Shown here piece by piece: positions 52,037 through 63,170 of a DNA stretch of 64,000 bases (position 1 is the stretch's first letter; every line of letters begins with the position of its first letter). The stretch lies in NCBI GenBank assembly GCA_037127315.1, contig JBBBDQ010001156.1, forward strand, positions 2,238,501 to 2,302,500, in the 5' to 3' direction. This stretch comes from Ascarosepion bandense (lineage: Eukaryota > Mollusca > Cephalopoda > Sepiida > Sepiidae). Both the position numbers and the translations under genes were made by a program. The notes beneath the pieces were generated by a model that saw only the letters and a program-made list of their open reading frames with translations, did not search any database and was not told the origin of the DNA.

Positions 52037-52390
52037 CAAACCAATAAATATATATGCAGGTTTCATTTAAAATGACAGAAGAGGTATTATGGTTAAGTTT
52101 TTATGTAACAATGTGCTTTCCGTGTTCGGAATAAAATATACACACATGACTCTACACACGTAAATAAGTATTACACATATTCAGTAACACGTAAAATAAA
52201 ATCCATCCTTGATGATACCAAAATGTATAGCCGACAGCGCCCGGAAAAACAAAACATTGGGACAATTTTTATATAATTGATGTTCTGAAAAGAGAAAATC
52301 ATAAGATCATACATAAAAACTTAATACCTTTTCTATCATTTTTAATGAATCCTGCATAAAAGAGAGACTATTACTCAAATATACACTATA
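52037..52390. other. unassigned DNA
   Basis: Nothing recognised. Confidence 0.5.
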
Positions 52391-52394
52391 TATA

Positions 52395-52690
52395 GTAATC
52401 CGATGACAGATCTGCTTCGCTGTATCACAGCTCATCAGTACGGTTAGACAGCCGATTACCATTTAACCAGGATTGAAACCCGACCGCATTGGCGTCAGTC
52501 GGCGATTCTACCTCTGAGCCACGGGCGATCGGTAGAAGAAAGCAGACTTTTTTAGCGTGTATATTGTCATTATACACGCCCAATAGCTGAGAGTGTTCTA
52601 ATTCATTATTGAATGAACGATGCGTAGATGCCAGAGTAGCTACTGTTTTTCAAAGCCTACCATTCTTCCAGAGTGCTCAATCAGGGTGTG
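52395..52690 (-). mobile_element. SINE1, body of one copy joined to head of the next
   Basis: Minus strand: 52690-52552 is a SINE1 body (GATTGAGCACTCTGGAAGAA, TCAATAATGAATTAGAACAC, GGGCGTGTATAATG) ending TATACACGCTAAA. It runs straight into a head, 52532-52395: CCGTGGCTCAGAGGTAGAAT (good box A), GGTCGGGTTTCAATCCTGG (box B), TGAGCTGTGATACAGCGAAG. The body - ACACGCTAAA - head order equals that at 8.1-8.3 kb. Confidence 0.7.
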
Positions 52691-52775
52691 ACGCGTTGTG
52701 GTGCTTTTCTGACCATTCAGTCATATCTCTTTCGAGACATGATCCGCCGAGCGTTTAGCACATACGGCACTTAAT
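52690..52775 (+). mobile_element. SINE2 tail fragment
   Basis: CCATTCAGTCATATCTCTTT, CGAGACATGATCCGCCGAGC, ACATACGGCACTTAA is the SINE2 3' end, preceded by a GCGTTGTGGTGC head scrap. Confidence 0.6.
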
Positions 52776-52835
52776 ATATATATATATGTTTGTGTGTGTG
52801 TATGTGTGTGTGTTTGTGTGTGTCTGTGTGTGTAA
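52776..52835. repeat. (TA)n(TG)n microsatellite
   Basis: Short (TA)n then imperfect (TG)n. Confidence 0.9.
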
Positions 52836-53109
52836 GGTTTATTTAGACAGCAAGAATTCTTTCAAACAGATCATTAAAGTCGTGGTTATACAATTCATTA
52901 TTAATTTTTTAACCACAGTTTTCATACATCACCTAGAAAATTCTGCCAACAATGTTAATACCTAATTAACCAGCTTCAGCGAGCAACCTTCAATACTAAT
53001 CAACTCAGGTGAATCGATAAACCTGTCGAATCCTTCACATAAATCGGAAGCGGAAATTATTTCTTCTGAAATGTACGTGAAAATTCCCGTGGGCCGTTTT
53101 TAATAAAAT

Positions 53110-53590
53110 GGATTTAATGTGGAAATCAGATCAACAGACAACCACAAACGGAGATTTCTTCGCCCCTCTGTAGGGGCGGTTTTAATGTCTAGTGCCACTA
53201 CTGGGACATTAAGTCAAAACTTATATTATAAGCTTGACGGAACCAACACTCGGAGACTGAGAGCTATGCACAACATTTTTGGAGACAATATCCAATCAAA
53301 TCACCGCTTTATTAACCCATCCTTGACATTTCTGCAATCTTATACAAAAGCAGAATGCATTTTGTAGGACATTGCTGGCGAGCAAAACAAGAACTTGCGA
53401 GAGATCTAATGCTCTGGATGGCGTAAGACGAGCTGATCACCGAGGCAAACACCTACGTTAATCAGCTACGTTATGACACAGAATGCCAACCTAATTATGT
53501 TCCGACCTTGATACATGACCATGACGCTTGGCAGCATAGACTCATGAATGTCTGAGCTAGCTCGACGGAATAATAAAAATAAAATATGCA
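53110..53590 (+). pseudogene. LINE-D C-terminal region
   Basis: Translation in shifting frames gives KLDGTNTRRLRAMHNI, then RMHFVGHCWRAKQELARDLM, LWM, stop, then ANTYVNQLRYDTECQPNYVP and DHDAWQHRLMNV. The R-RF-GHCWRSK-E-DLLLW ... YVDQL-DTG ... DRD-W--R-MNVRAS series is the C-terminus of a LINE RT family distinct from A, B and C. A frameshift near 53360 and several stops. 3' end near GACGGAATAATAAAAATAAA. Confidence 0.65.
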
Positions 53591-53725
53591 AGAAAAGCAG
53601 AAAACATTGAATAGGCTATCTTTTTCCATAGGGGATCATGTATTAAAGTGTGTATCTATTTTTTTTAAATTTTAATTTCAGTTTTCTATGAGAAAAGTTA
53701 TCTTTTGTAGTGTTTCCTGTCTATG

Positions 53726-53940
53726 TCAGTCAGTAAGGTGCCATTCGTGATACACACTTGGGCGATCATGTATTGAAAGAGACATGATTTACTGAGCAGG
53801 AAACTTTCCTGCAGTGGGTTGGTATTACTTTCTAAGATAGACTGTTTGCCAAACAAGGCTATAGAACCAACTACGTTCTGCTATTTAACCCATAGATGGA
53901 AGGAGAAAAGGCGGATTAATACCTTTTCCACGTAATCATC
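53726..53940 (-). mobile_element. SINE2 body fragment
   Basis: GTCAGTAAGGTGCCATTCGT, CTTGGGCGATCATG, GCTATAGAACC, TATTTAACCCATAGATGGAA, GCGGATTAATACCTTTTCCA. Head missing. Confidence 0.75.
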
Positions 53941-53985
53941 TGAAATAAGTCCTAAAATATTGTCATAAAAACATATATATAAACG

Positions 53986-53987
<2 letters not shown>

Positions 53988-54028
<41 letters not shown>
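53988..54028. repeat. (TG)n microsatellite
   Basis: Pure (TG)n of about 40 bases. Confidence 0.95.
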
Positions 54029-54450
54029 AAGTAGTAATGGTAGAACGATCAATCTTGCTCCAATCACTCTTGATCAGCTCTCTACTTCCAAGCGGAGAGG
54101 AACACAGACGGGCGACCGCCGAATGATAGACTCACGTCTGGGGTGAATAGACAAGAGCCCGACCCAGCCTTAAGCTATGTCTACGAGGTATTTTTGGCTG
54201 TGCTTAGGGGCTCAGAAATTCCATTTTAAATGACCTTGTATCGTATTCTTCTTGGTGGGGAGGTGTAAATACCGGGGAAGTAGTAGTGGTACAGCGTTAG
54301 TATTTGAATAAGCTTGTTTTTTTTTTGTTTTTTTTTTTTCAAATCTATCTTTTCACTATTCTTCTATTATGTTATTTTAAGTATTTTGTTTTGATATTCA
54401 TTTTTTAAAAGATATTTTTAAAAATTTACCTTTTTAGAATTTTAATACCT
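54029..54450. other. unassigned DNA
   Basis: The first 250 bases are GC-richer (GGCGACCGCCGAATGATAGA, GAGCCCGACCCAGCCTTAAG) but unrecognised. GTGGAAGTAGTAATGGTAGA recurs in similar form (GGGAAGTAGTAGTGGTACAG) at 54278, so its edges may mark a repeat of about 260 bases. Confidence 0.4.
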
Positions 54451-54454
54451 AATG

Positions 54455-54745
54455 ATCAGTCAGTTGAGTGCCATACGTGATACATGCTTGGGCGATCATG
54501 TCTCGAAAGAGACTGGGCAGAAGATTATGAAGCAGTAGGTTGCCATTGCTTTCTGCGGTAGACTGGTTGCCGACCAAGGCTATAGAACCCAGTCTGTCCT
54601 GTTATTTAACCCATAACTGGAAGGAATAGGCGTATTATTACCTTTCCCAAGGGTATTTGCGCGTAAGTGAATGCAATTAATTCAGCTGGAATTCGAACTC
54701 GGCTCCCCGATTTCTCGTTCCGAGCCGATATCCAATGCACCACAA
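54455..54745 (-). mobile_element. SINE2 copy, tRNA-type, well preserved
   Basis: Minus strand: head GTGGTGCATTGGATATCGGC, box B GAGTTCGAATTCC, then CATTCACTTACGCGCAAATA, CCCTTGGGAAAGGTAATAAT, TATAGCCTTGGTCGGCAACC, TACCGCAGAAAGCAATGGCA and the tail GCACTCAACTGACTGATC. Lacks the 5S part. A small deletion (GACATGACTGAC) near the tail. Confidence 0.8.
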
Positions 54746-54934
54746 ATCTGTCCTAATTACCCATCTGAAATAACTCAACTATTATTTTCCGTCATGGAAG
54801 AGAAGAAAGTATGATTGGATTCGATATCCCTTTATAGATTTTTCTTCTAATGTTGAACTTCAGTTATGTGAAGAAAAAAGAATTAGCCATCATTTCTAAC
54901 GAAATAAGACCTTTGACAGTACCTATTGGAAACG

Positions 54935-55510
54935 AATATTTTAGTTTAGTTTAGTTTAGTTGTTTGTTTTAACATCATATCTACCCTTTTGTGTCATTTA
55001 ATGCTGAAGAATTTGTTTGGTTTTTGTATACTGCTTGCTGATCTTTAGTGAGTATTGCTGTCGAGATATAAGTAGAGGTGTTGTGATTTGATGTGTGATG
55101 GTTATATGCTATATTCTTTTGCAACAATATTTTGTTATACAATTTTGTTACTTTTAGAAATTCTAAAAGGTCACTTGGGTCAGCTGTGTTGAAGATGTCT
55201 TTCACGTTGTTTTTGATAGTATCTTAATCGCATTTGTTTCAGATTTATGCAGCTTGTTAGTATAAGTTTCACTGTATAGAGATCCTGACATGAAATGCAA
55301 ATTGGTACCTCCTCACCTTTTAGTAAGTGTGAATGGGTGACAGCCGTGTGGCCTATTTGAAGTCTAGTCATTACTACTTCTTCTGTTCTTTACATTTTCT
55401 TATTAGAAATTTTAATTTCTATCCATTCTTTGAGAATGGGTTTGATTTTATGGAGTTTGTAATTTTTGCAAGAGTTGCCATTTTATCGTAATAAAGTTGT
55501 TGATTATCTA
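54935..55510 (-). pseudogene. LINE-E C-terminal region, RNase H-bearing type
   Basis: Minus strand pieces: NKLYNIKPIL-like near 55470, MTRLQIGHTAVTHSHLLKGE (55371 onward), EVPICISCQDLYTVKLILTS then, after a frameshift, MKDIFNTADPSDLLEFLKVT (55205 onward) and KLYNK. 'RLRIGHT-LTH--LLKGE-PP-C--C---TVKHIL-EC' followed by 'LKDLF---DP--IL-FLKE--LY-KI' is the tail of LINE proteins with an RNase H domain (I/Jockey-related). The His of the C-C-H-C motif is changed (VKLIL). The tail on the minus strand is (AACTA)n (54941-54962). Confidence 0.7.
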
Positions 55511-55514
55511 ATCT

Positions 55515-55645
55515 TAGCTCCCAAAATCTCGTCATAGAATACTCAGCATTATTCTATATAACGATATCTCTGTTGCTTCAAAACCTCTCTTAATCTTGGA
55601 TGAAATTGTACAGTATTTACATCTATAGAGGAGAAGTGATATTAC
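55515..55645 (-). mobile_element. LINE-B fragment
   Basis: AATACTCAGCATTATTCTAT, CTCTGTTGCTTCAAAACCTC, GATATTACATAGCAGTTCTG match the LINE-B MWFYRRMLRI and CYV--L segments on the minus strand. Confidence 0.55.
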
Positions 55646-55654
55646 ATAGCAGTT

Positions 55655-56105
55655 CTGCCCTCTGCTCCGACAACCTTAGCTCACTGGTGCCCCCTCTACA
55701 ATGATTTACTCGAGCAATTAAAATCGCAACAGGGTTCCACTCTTTTACTGACAAAATAGTTAAATTTAACCACCTCTTCTACTATAAAGCTTCTTTTTTC
55801 GCACTTCCTGTTTGTAGAACTCCCTTCCGTACACTTACATCCCTGATAGCTATAATGTCCAAAAATTTTAATGCAACGTCAATCGCCATCACTTATCTCC
55901 TTGACTTCCGTCATTTCATATTCTTTCCCTGACACCCACAAATCTTGGTCGTCTCAATTTACTCTCACACAATTCTTTTCACCAGTACCCGCATCCTTCT
56001 CTTACCCATTCTGTATTGATGCAACCTTTCTCTCTCCACTTATGTCGTCCCCTGATCACCAGTAGCATTATTGCGTTGCTTGGTAAGGAACGATTAACAA
56101 AAACA
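55655..56105 (+). mobile_element. LINE-A copy, 3' end, diverged
   Basis: TCTGCTCCGACAACCTTAGC, TCACTGGTGCCCCCTCTACA, GCACTTCCTGTTTGTAGAAC, TCCCTTCCGTACACTTACAT, CCCTGATAGCTATAATGTCC follow the C-terminal coding order (CSD-LSSLVPP, TS-LWNSLPYTYIPDSYNVQ). 3' UTR ends TTGCGTTGCTTGGTAAGGAA, CGATTAACAAAAACAAAC. Adjoins a LINE-B fragment in the opposite orientation. Confidence 0.75.
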
Positions 56106-56221
56106 AACAAACAAAAAAAAAAAACAAGAACTGAAGGTCTAACAAATTTGAAGGAAAACTAATTTAAAGTGTGATCTTGATGGACGTGTTTGATAAAAAT
56201 ATTCTATCTACATCCATCTAC

Positions 56222-56910
56222 TGCAAGCAACCAAACATACAGAATCATGTATAAAACAATTAAAATATCACAGAAGAGTTTCTTCATAATGAAAAAACTA
56301 ATGAATAAATTTTTAATGAAATATTAATTTCATTTTAACATACAAGCAAGCAAACAAAATCATGTATAAAATAATTAAAATATCACAAAAAATTTCTTCA
56401 TAGTGAGCGAACTTATAAACAAATTCTAATGAAATATTAATTACATTTTAAAATGCAAGCAAATAAACAAATTCATGTATAAAACAAAATATCACAGACG
56501 TGTTTCTTCATAGTGAGAGAACTTATGAATAAATTTTAATGAAATATTAATTACATTTTAACATACAAGCAAGCAATCAGAGTCATCTATAAAACAATTA
56601 AAATATCACTGACGAGTTTCTTCATAGTGAGAGAACTTATGAATAAATTTTAATGAAATATTAATTACATTTTAACATAAAAGCAAACAAACAAAATCAT
56701 GTCTAAAACAACTAAAATACCACAGAAGACTATCTTGATAATGATAGAACTTATGAATAAATTCTAATGAAATATTAATCATATTTTATCATATAAACAA
56801 GCAAGCAAGCAAAATCATGTTTAAAACAATTAAAATATTACAGAAGTGTTTCTTCTTAATGATATGAATAAAATCTAATACGATACGGATTATATTTTAT
56901 GATACTTTTA
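56222..56910. repeat. satellite-like array, ~113-bp unit, six copies
   Basis: Units start near 56225, 56344, 56457, 56567, 56681 and 56795, each with AAGCAAACAAAATCATGTAT, AAAACAATTAAAATATCACA, GTTTCTTCATAGTGAGAGAA, CTTATGAATAAATTTTAATG and AAATATTAATTACATTTTAA. Units 3 and 4 are most alike; the first and last diverge, as expected at array edges. No coding capacity. Confidence 0.9.
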
Positions 56911-57244
56911 AAAATATTTTCGTGGTATTATTTATAGGATGATCTGATATTTCTGTGTATTTCTTCAGTACTTATTTTTCAGGAATTACAGATGAATTTT
57001 TCGGAATTACTTTCATTGTAAAACAAGATGGTGAATTCGATGTCTAATAATCTGGAATGAATCTAAACCTGATGAGCACGCATTCTTCATACATTAATAT
57101 TCTCTAATCCCATCATTATTCCCAAAATAATTTTTTGGATGTCATTTGATAAAAGGAAAGTGGCTCCAATTAAAATATATTATTGATAATTTTCTTCAAT
57201 TATATATATTTATGGAAAAGGGAATTCTAAAAGCTACCTGTATA
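56911..57244. other. unassigned DNA
   Basis: AT-rich; nothing recognised. Confidence 0.5.
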
Positions 57245-58135
57245 CCACATCACTCAATAAGTTCCAGGCCTGACATATAGACGGTGCTACCAATAAAAAA
57301 AATCCATATAATTTTTATGAAATACTAACCTGCAAATGGCACGTGACAAAATTTGGGCCTAAACAGATTATTTACAAATTGCAGTTATTTAAGTGAAGCT
57401 ACTGTTGCAAATTTTCAAAACGGAGGAAAAATCTTAATTTTGTGTGTTGATAAAGCATTGCTTTCTGATGAAAAATTATTGTTTAAGCAAAGCAATGGCT
57501 TGATAAATGTTATTCAACATCTACTTCATCGGAAACAAGTTAAGCGGTTTTATATGAATTTCAAACGCGGTCGTACGTACACAAATGATGCTGAACGTTG
57601 GTTTTGACCGACAGTAAATTGAAGTTGACTGAGATCGTAAAGAAGTTGAACATATCAGAAGGCAGTGTATTCACCATTTTCCATGAAAATTTGTCAATGA
57701 GAAAGCCGTGTTCAAAGTGAGTGCCGCGCATGCTGACAGTCGATCAAAAATAACGACGAGTCGACGATTCAGAGCATTGTTTGTTACTGTTTCAACGCAA
57801 CAAGAAGGAATGTTTGCGTAAATATGTGACAATGCATGAAAGATAGATCCACTACTTCACTCTGAAGTCAAATTGGCAGTCAGCCGAGTGGACTGCAGCA
57901 GGTGAAAGCCGCCCAAAGCGACCAAGGACGCAAACATCAGCAGGCAAGATTTTGTTCTCCGAATTTGGGGATCCACAAGGTATTTTGTTCATCGATTACT
58001 TTGAGAAAGGAAGAACCATCAATAGCGAATAATATATAGCATTAGTGGTGATCTTTCCCTAAGACAACGCACCGTGTCACAGGTAGATCACAAACGATGG
58101 CAAAACTACATGATTTTCACACCGAATTGCTTCCG
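57245..58135 (+). pseudogene. mariner-type transposase, degenerate
   Basis: Order follows mariner transposases: helix-turn-helix remnants (KRFYMNFKRGRTYTNDAERW), TEIVKKLNISEGSVFTIFHE, NLSMRKPCSK, MLTVDQK, NKKECLRKYVTMHE, then * and IHYFTLKSN, WTAAGESRPKRPRTQTSAGK, ILFSEFGDPQGILFIDYFEK, GRTINSEYYIALV, DNAPCH and MAKLHDFHTELLPY. The first catalytic Asp (VDE/TW) is replaced (TMHER*) and followed by a stop; the second Asp (DNAP) is kept. Several frameshifts. Cut off at 58135, where a (TA)n and P-repeat begin, so the third catalytic residue region is missing. A possible end is AATAAGTTCCAGGCCTG at 57255. Confidence 0.85.
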
Positions 58136-58139
58136 TATA

Positions 58140-58362
58140 TATATATATATTTAGTATATCGAGGCAGCAAGTAATTTTCTAGACATATGCTATTAAATAT
58201 AAGAGACAATGAATGTCTATTATGTTTAATCATGAGCCGTTCTAAACGTCGTATTTTTGCTTTAATTTCAGTTGAAAATAAAGACAAAAATTCTCCAACA
58301 TTTGGATAATTATTTATTGGTTTTCTTCTAAGCTTTCGGCTCACATGAGCCATCTTCAGAGA
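58140..58362 (-). mobile_element. P-repeat copy, single
   Basis: From GTATATCGAGGCAGCAAGTA through TATTAAATATAAGAGACAAT, CATGAGCCGTTCTAAACGTC, TTTCAGTTGAAAATAAAGAC, AACATTTGGATAATTATTTA to GCTTTCGGCTCACATGAGCC, ATCTTCAGAGAGGT. Beyond it lies AGTTTAAACT, a 10-base palindrome. Truncates the mariner copy. Confidence 0.75.
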
Positions 58363-58379
58363 GGTAGTTTAAACTGAAA

Positions 58380-59700
58380 TATTATAAAATCCACCATATA
58401 TATATATATATATAGTGGATACATTTATTTAAAATAAACACGTAACTTTATATTTTAAATATCCTTCCTACCCGAGAAATATCTATAAAGAAGTGAAATT
58501 TCAGGCAGAAATTAGAATATGCGTTTCCCTTTGTAGAAGTGTCTGTTCCGTTGTGTGTACTCTCTCGACTACAAAGAATTCATCTTTTTGTTACTCTAAT
58601 TATTGCTTAAGAATTTCCTTAAACTTCATTCAAAAGCACATTAATATTTCAATCATACTAAAAAGTTATTTGAACAAAAATATTATTAAGATTAGCTTTA
58701 GTTGCATTAAGAACACTGATGCATATATATAACAATATGATATTAAACACAAACATGTCCAACCTGCAAAATAATAGTAACTAAATGCAACTTCATAAAA
58801 AATAAAAGCTGCTCACTAAACGACCAATGCATGACCGAAAATATAGTTTACAGCATCCATTCTGAAGTTGAAGTCAAATTCTTTTTTGGATCCACTGAGA
58901 ATCTATGGAAATGCCATTTCTACTAACATCAAATGATGTTTGGCAATATTAAATACAGCCATCTCAAAATATTTCTTCCAGCTAAAAATCAACATACCAT
59001 TTGATGTTGTTTTTTAGCTGTAAGAAATATTTTACTTTGGATATCATTACCTTGGATATCAATATTTTACCTTGAATATTATTATCTTGGATATAATCGA
59101 GAAAATGAAATCTTATAACTGAAAAGGAAATAAATGCAATTTATGCCTTTTAGAAAAAAAAACTTGTTATCTTAAATCACTTAAAGAACCCTAATTTACT
59201 AAGCCAAAAAGGTGAATTGATGATTACATGCAAACATAGAATTAAATATCTGTTCAAATATGTTGACCCGTTTTAGTATACTTTTTATATATACAGACCT
59301 TATTACAATTATTATGATTATTAATTTCTTAAAACTAAAACTAAAAACAAGTAATCGCACTTGATTCGTATGCACACATTGAATACCCTCTGTTCTAGAA
59401 ATATTTTAATTCAACTTTAGAGTTTTACTCTTCAATTTCAAGATTAAATCTTAGTTTGAATTGAATTATATAATTAAAATTGTCATAATTTGTATCCTAG
59501 CATTGCAATATATAAATATCATAAACAACGCGTGAACCCTAAATTCAACTCCCGAAAGGATCAGTTCATAATACGCACCTGATGATACTCCGAGCTATAG
59601 AACGAAGATAATAGGTATATTTTTTAATATAAATATACATATATGTGCGTGTGTGTGTCTTTCAGTGAAGAAGTCTGACAAAGTAATGCGACTGATATTT
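58380..59700. other. unassigned DNA
   Basis: AT-rich without recognised repeats. 59030-59100 has short imperfect tandem repetition of ACCTTGGATATCA / TTTTACCTTGAATAT. A 79-codon frame at 58493 is unconvincing. Confidence 0.45.
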
Positions 59701-59714
59701 TGTTTCTTTGTGCT

Positions 59715-59717
<3 letters not shown>

Positions 59718-59770
<53 letters not shown>

Positions 59771-59774
59771 TATA
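59718..59774. repeat. (TA)n microsatellite
   Basis: (TA)n with one TACATA, leading into the P-repeat. Confidence 0.95.
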
Positions 59775-60239
59775 TTGTTAAATATAAGAGACAATGAATG
59801 TCTATTATGTTTAATCATGAGCCGTTCTAAACATCGTTTTTGGTTTTAATTTCAGATGAAAATAAAGAAAGAATTCTCTAACATTTGGATATTTTTTCAT
59901 TATGTTGGTTCTAAGCTTTCGGCTCACGTGAGCCATCTTCAGAGAGGTTACAAGGACGTTAACATAAAATGTTAACATAAAATGATGTTTTTATGTTAAC
60001 GTCCTTGTAACCTCTCTGAAGATGGCTCATGTGAGCCGAAATCTTGGAACTAACTTAATAAGAAATTATCCAAATGTTGGACAATTTATTTCTTTATTTT
60101 CACCTGAAATTAAAGCCAAAGCCCGATGTTTAGAACGGCTCATGTTTAAACTTAATAGACATTCATTGTCTTCTATATTTAACAGTATATGTTTAGAAAA
60201 TTACCTGCTGCATCGATACACTATATATATAATTTTCTG
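59774..60239. mobile_element. P-repeat palindrome (two copies head-to-head)
   Basis: Minus-orientation copy 59774-59947 and plus-orientation copy 60011-60239 with a shared inner arm: 59948-59969 pairs exactly with 59989-60010 (TTACAAGGACGTTAACATAA core), and pairing continues through CTTCAGAGAGG / CCTCTCTGAAG into both repeats. The P parts themselves differ at roughly one position in six or seven, whereas the inner arm is identical. The arm sequence is unlike that at 17.65 kb. Confidence 0.85.
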
Positions 60240-61270
60240 GACACAAGTTATGTAACGATTCTTCGGATTATCTGTATGTTTAAGCGCTTTCAGCTATTTT
60301 TTTAGTCATTATTAATGATGATTTTTTTGCACATTGTGGTTGTGTTCGTGATTGTTAAGCCACTCAAAACGCTACTGGTAAAAAAAGGCAATATTTGACC
60401 AAAATTGGCACTGGCATTATCTCGTGAGGCAAATGGTTGCTTATTGCTTCTAATAACTCCTATTAATGCTACTACTACTACTGAGAGGCATGCAAAGTTT
60501 CCCCTTGTGAGAAAGGGGTTGTATGTATAAAAACTAAAAGGTCTTAGAAAGCTTAAATGATTCTGAATGTTGCTAATGTTGGTGGGAGACGATTCGGTAA
60601 CTCAAGCACAGATATGATAGCACTATTTTATTTCTGATCTGATTTGACTCTTGCAAAATTAGAGCATGGTACATAAAAAAGTGGTATAAGAAGACTACCA
60701 TTTCTCAAACTATTAAATCTATTGTACATATGAGTTCCTGTTGAGGCCTGGAGTGAACTTTGGTAAGAATAAACGTTCAAAAGGGGCATTTTCCCATGAA
60801 ATATCCGAAAAGAGTTGGCATGTTGCTGGAATACGTGCATATTTACACCAGTGGTTAAAACGGCCGTTGTTTAAACTCAAACGGAAAGAAAGATTTTAGA
60901 TGTTCAATTTTAAGAAAAGCATACTTACACTTGTTTAAAATCTGACGCAATTCTATCTTTATACATGTCGACTTTGTAGAAATAAATTTGTAGTCTCAAT
61001 ATGTAATTATACTCATAGAAAAATGTTGCATTTATGGTCTAGTTCTTAAATGAGAGAGTTGCGTTATTTTTTATTTTTTGCTTTTTCGCACGGGTTTCAT
61101 AGGTCGGTATTTGTTCATATTCGTGGCTGCTTGTAAGAAAGGTAAGCAAGTCTTTATAGGAGCTAAAACTCTGTTTGCCGAGAGAACGAGACACATTCAT
61201 TGAATATAACAACTTTGGCTCTTGTGATTACTGGCGAGTCTGTAACAGTGTTTTGAATAAGGGTAATGCT
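60240..61270. other. unassigned DNA
   Basis: No recognised gene or repeat over about 1 kb. Confidence 0.45.
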
Positions 61271-61513
61271 GTGAGATCTCCCCTTCTTCTTTGATAATGG
61301 ACTCGACTTGAGTATACATATACTCCTACCATAATGAGTTACGGGATGAGATCCGTAGGTTACCGTGAGATACCGAACGGTACCGAAGTTTCACAGAGAA
61401 TACCGCGTCACTAGTCATAGTAGCTCTGAGCTCCACTCAGACAGAATAGTATTACACAGCACCCGTCAATTCCGACGTGGACATACTAATTCTAGCACGA
61501 CTTTACTAAAAAA

Positions 61514-61560
<47 letters not shown>

Positions 61561-61692
61561 TACTAATCGTATTCCTGGATTACTAACCTGCGTTCAATTT
61601 TGTATCTTTACGTTTAATAAAACTTAGTTTTCTATCTCAAATATCTGTTTCGTTGTTCATTATTTTGTGCGGTTCCTAACCCGGAATTCACA
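61271..61692 (+). repeat. possible solo LTR
   Basis: Starts TGTGAGATCTCCCC and ends CCCGGAATTCACA, with a polyadenylation-like AATAAA at 61617 followed by a T-rich stretch (TTTCGTTGTTCATTATTTTG) as at the 3' side of many LTRs, and a (TA)n expansion inside (61517-61558). No matching 5-bp target duplication was found and no second LTR is present, so this is weak. Confidence 0.25.
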
Positions 61693-61849
61693 ATAGGTAA
61701 GATCTGTCTTCCTCCTCTCTTCAATCAATTTAAAGTGTTAATTCTTTGGCCATTAATTCTCCTTAAACTCTACTCTGTAATCATCTGAAGTATCCCTGTC
61801 TAACTTCACACATATAACCGAGTCTTTGTTGAGTGATTTGCATATAACC

Positions 61850-62275
61850 CTTTCCATTGTTTCTGTTATCATCTCTAACCTAGATACCCACAAAGCATAT
61901 GGACCGGATGGTATCCCTTTATTATTCCTGAAGAAGAGTACTCCTGATGTTGCTCCTGTTTTCTCTAAACTATATAATAAATACCTGGCTACTACTTCTT
62001 GATGGAAGTCATCATCTGTTGTTTCAGAACTCTGGTGAATCGTACGAACCTTCCAGCTATCACACTATTTGTCTTCTACCTCTTTTATCCTTGTGCCGAA
62101 TTCGTTCATCATCTTTCATCGGAGGGCCTTTTTTCAGTCAGGCTTTCGTTTCTCCGGGACAACTATCGATGTACTGGCAATAATTGCAGAACGTCTATCA
62201 TTCTCTAGATAAAAACAGCGATGTCGGTGAAGTCATGGCTTTATACGTCTCACAAACCATTGTCAAGGTTTAGAA
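61850..62275 (+). pseudogene. LINE-F reverse transcriptase fragment
   Basis: Reads NLDTHKAYGPDGIPLLFLKK, STPDVAPVFSKLYNKYLATT, stop, WKSSSVVS, then NSGESYEPSSYHTICLLPL and GFRFSGTTIDVLAIIAERL: the fingers and first palm part of a Jockey/CR1-type RT (compare LINE-A KLDPHKACG..GIP, SSVVP-FKN-GEPSDPSNYRP). Clearly different in sequence from LINE-A. Motif A and beyond are absent or unrecognisable. Confidence 0.7.
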
Positions 62276-63170
62276 TCCAGGTTTCACGAGCTGAAAAGAC
62301 GAATTGAGTAACCCCTTGTGTTTTAGTGAATTTTCTGCTTTGCATGGTGTAAAACAGATTGAAAAATATACATGAAAACAATGATATATAATGTTTATTC
62401 TTAAGCAAACAACTCCTTTTCCGGTAAAAGACTGTTGCAATACTATCTTTTAAGACTCTTTTAAGCAAGCTAAATGAAAAATAAAATTCTATTAAGCGCG
62501 CTGACACTTTAGTCATTTGGGCAACAATGAGTTCTAATTATTTCCCCACAAAATTAACTATAATCAAATATTTTTCGAAAGTGCCCAAGTGGACAAAAAC
62601 TACAATTTTAATGACAAAAAGTAAAGAGAATGTTTCTCGAAAGTCACTTAGAATCCGACGATGAGAAACACGCTTCTTTTCAGCTTGTTCGTGTTGACAG
62701 CGATATGTAAAAGTGTGTTCAGTTCTGCTTAAAGCCCCCTTTTTTTTAGTTTACTTTTTTATGTTCAGATTATTCTGTGCTGAGTGTCGTTTTTCTGTTC
62801 CGCATATCGAGCAGATAATTCCTCTTCCGGTACTTTTTTCCCTTTCAGTAATTGATGAGAATATTCTTCACTTCCGGCTAAATTAAGAAAACGGGGTATA
62901 TATCAACGTCCATTTTAAATTGTTACTAATTTATTTACCGTTTAAAATTTGTGTCACCGTTTTAGCTATTTTTTATTTTTATTTTTTTGTTTTATCTTTT
63001 CTGATGCATACAGCTTTTTTCCTATTCAATGAGTTTTTAATTGTTTATCCTATTTCTCTTCTTTCACAATTTCCGTGGGCAGCCATTTTAATTTTCTTGT
63101 ATTTTATCCTTGACTCTTTCAACGTTAGTGAGATTCTTTAACGAACATATTGCAACATTACTTAATCCAG
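62276..63170. other. unassigned DNA
   Basis: No recognised feature; T-rich frames of 73-88 codons without domains. Confidence 0.45.

Noticed and set aside
61271..61692. Confident LTR retrotransposon call
   Set aside because: TG/CA-like ends and AATAAA exist, but no target duplication, second LTR, primer-binding site or gag/pol; kept only as a low-confidence feature.
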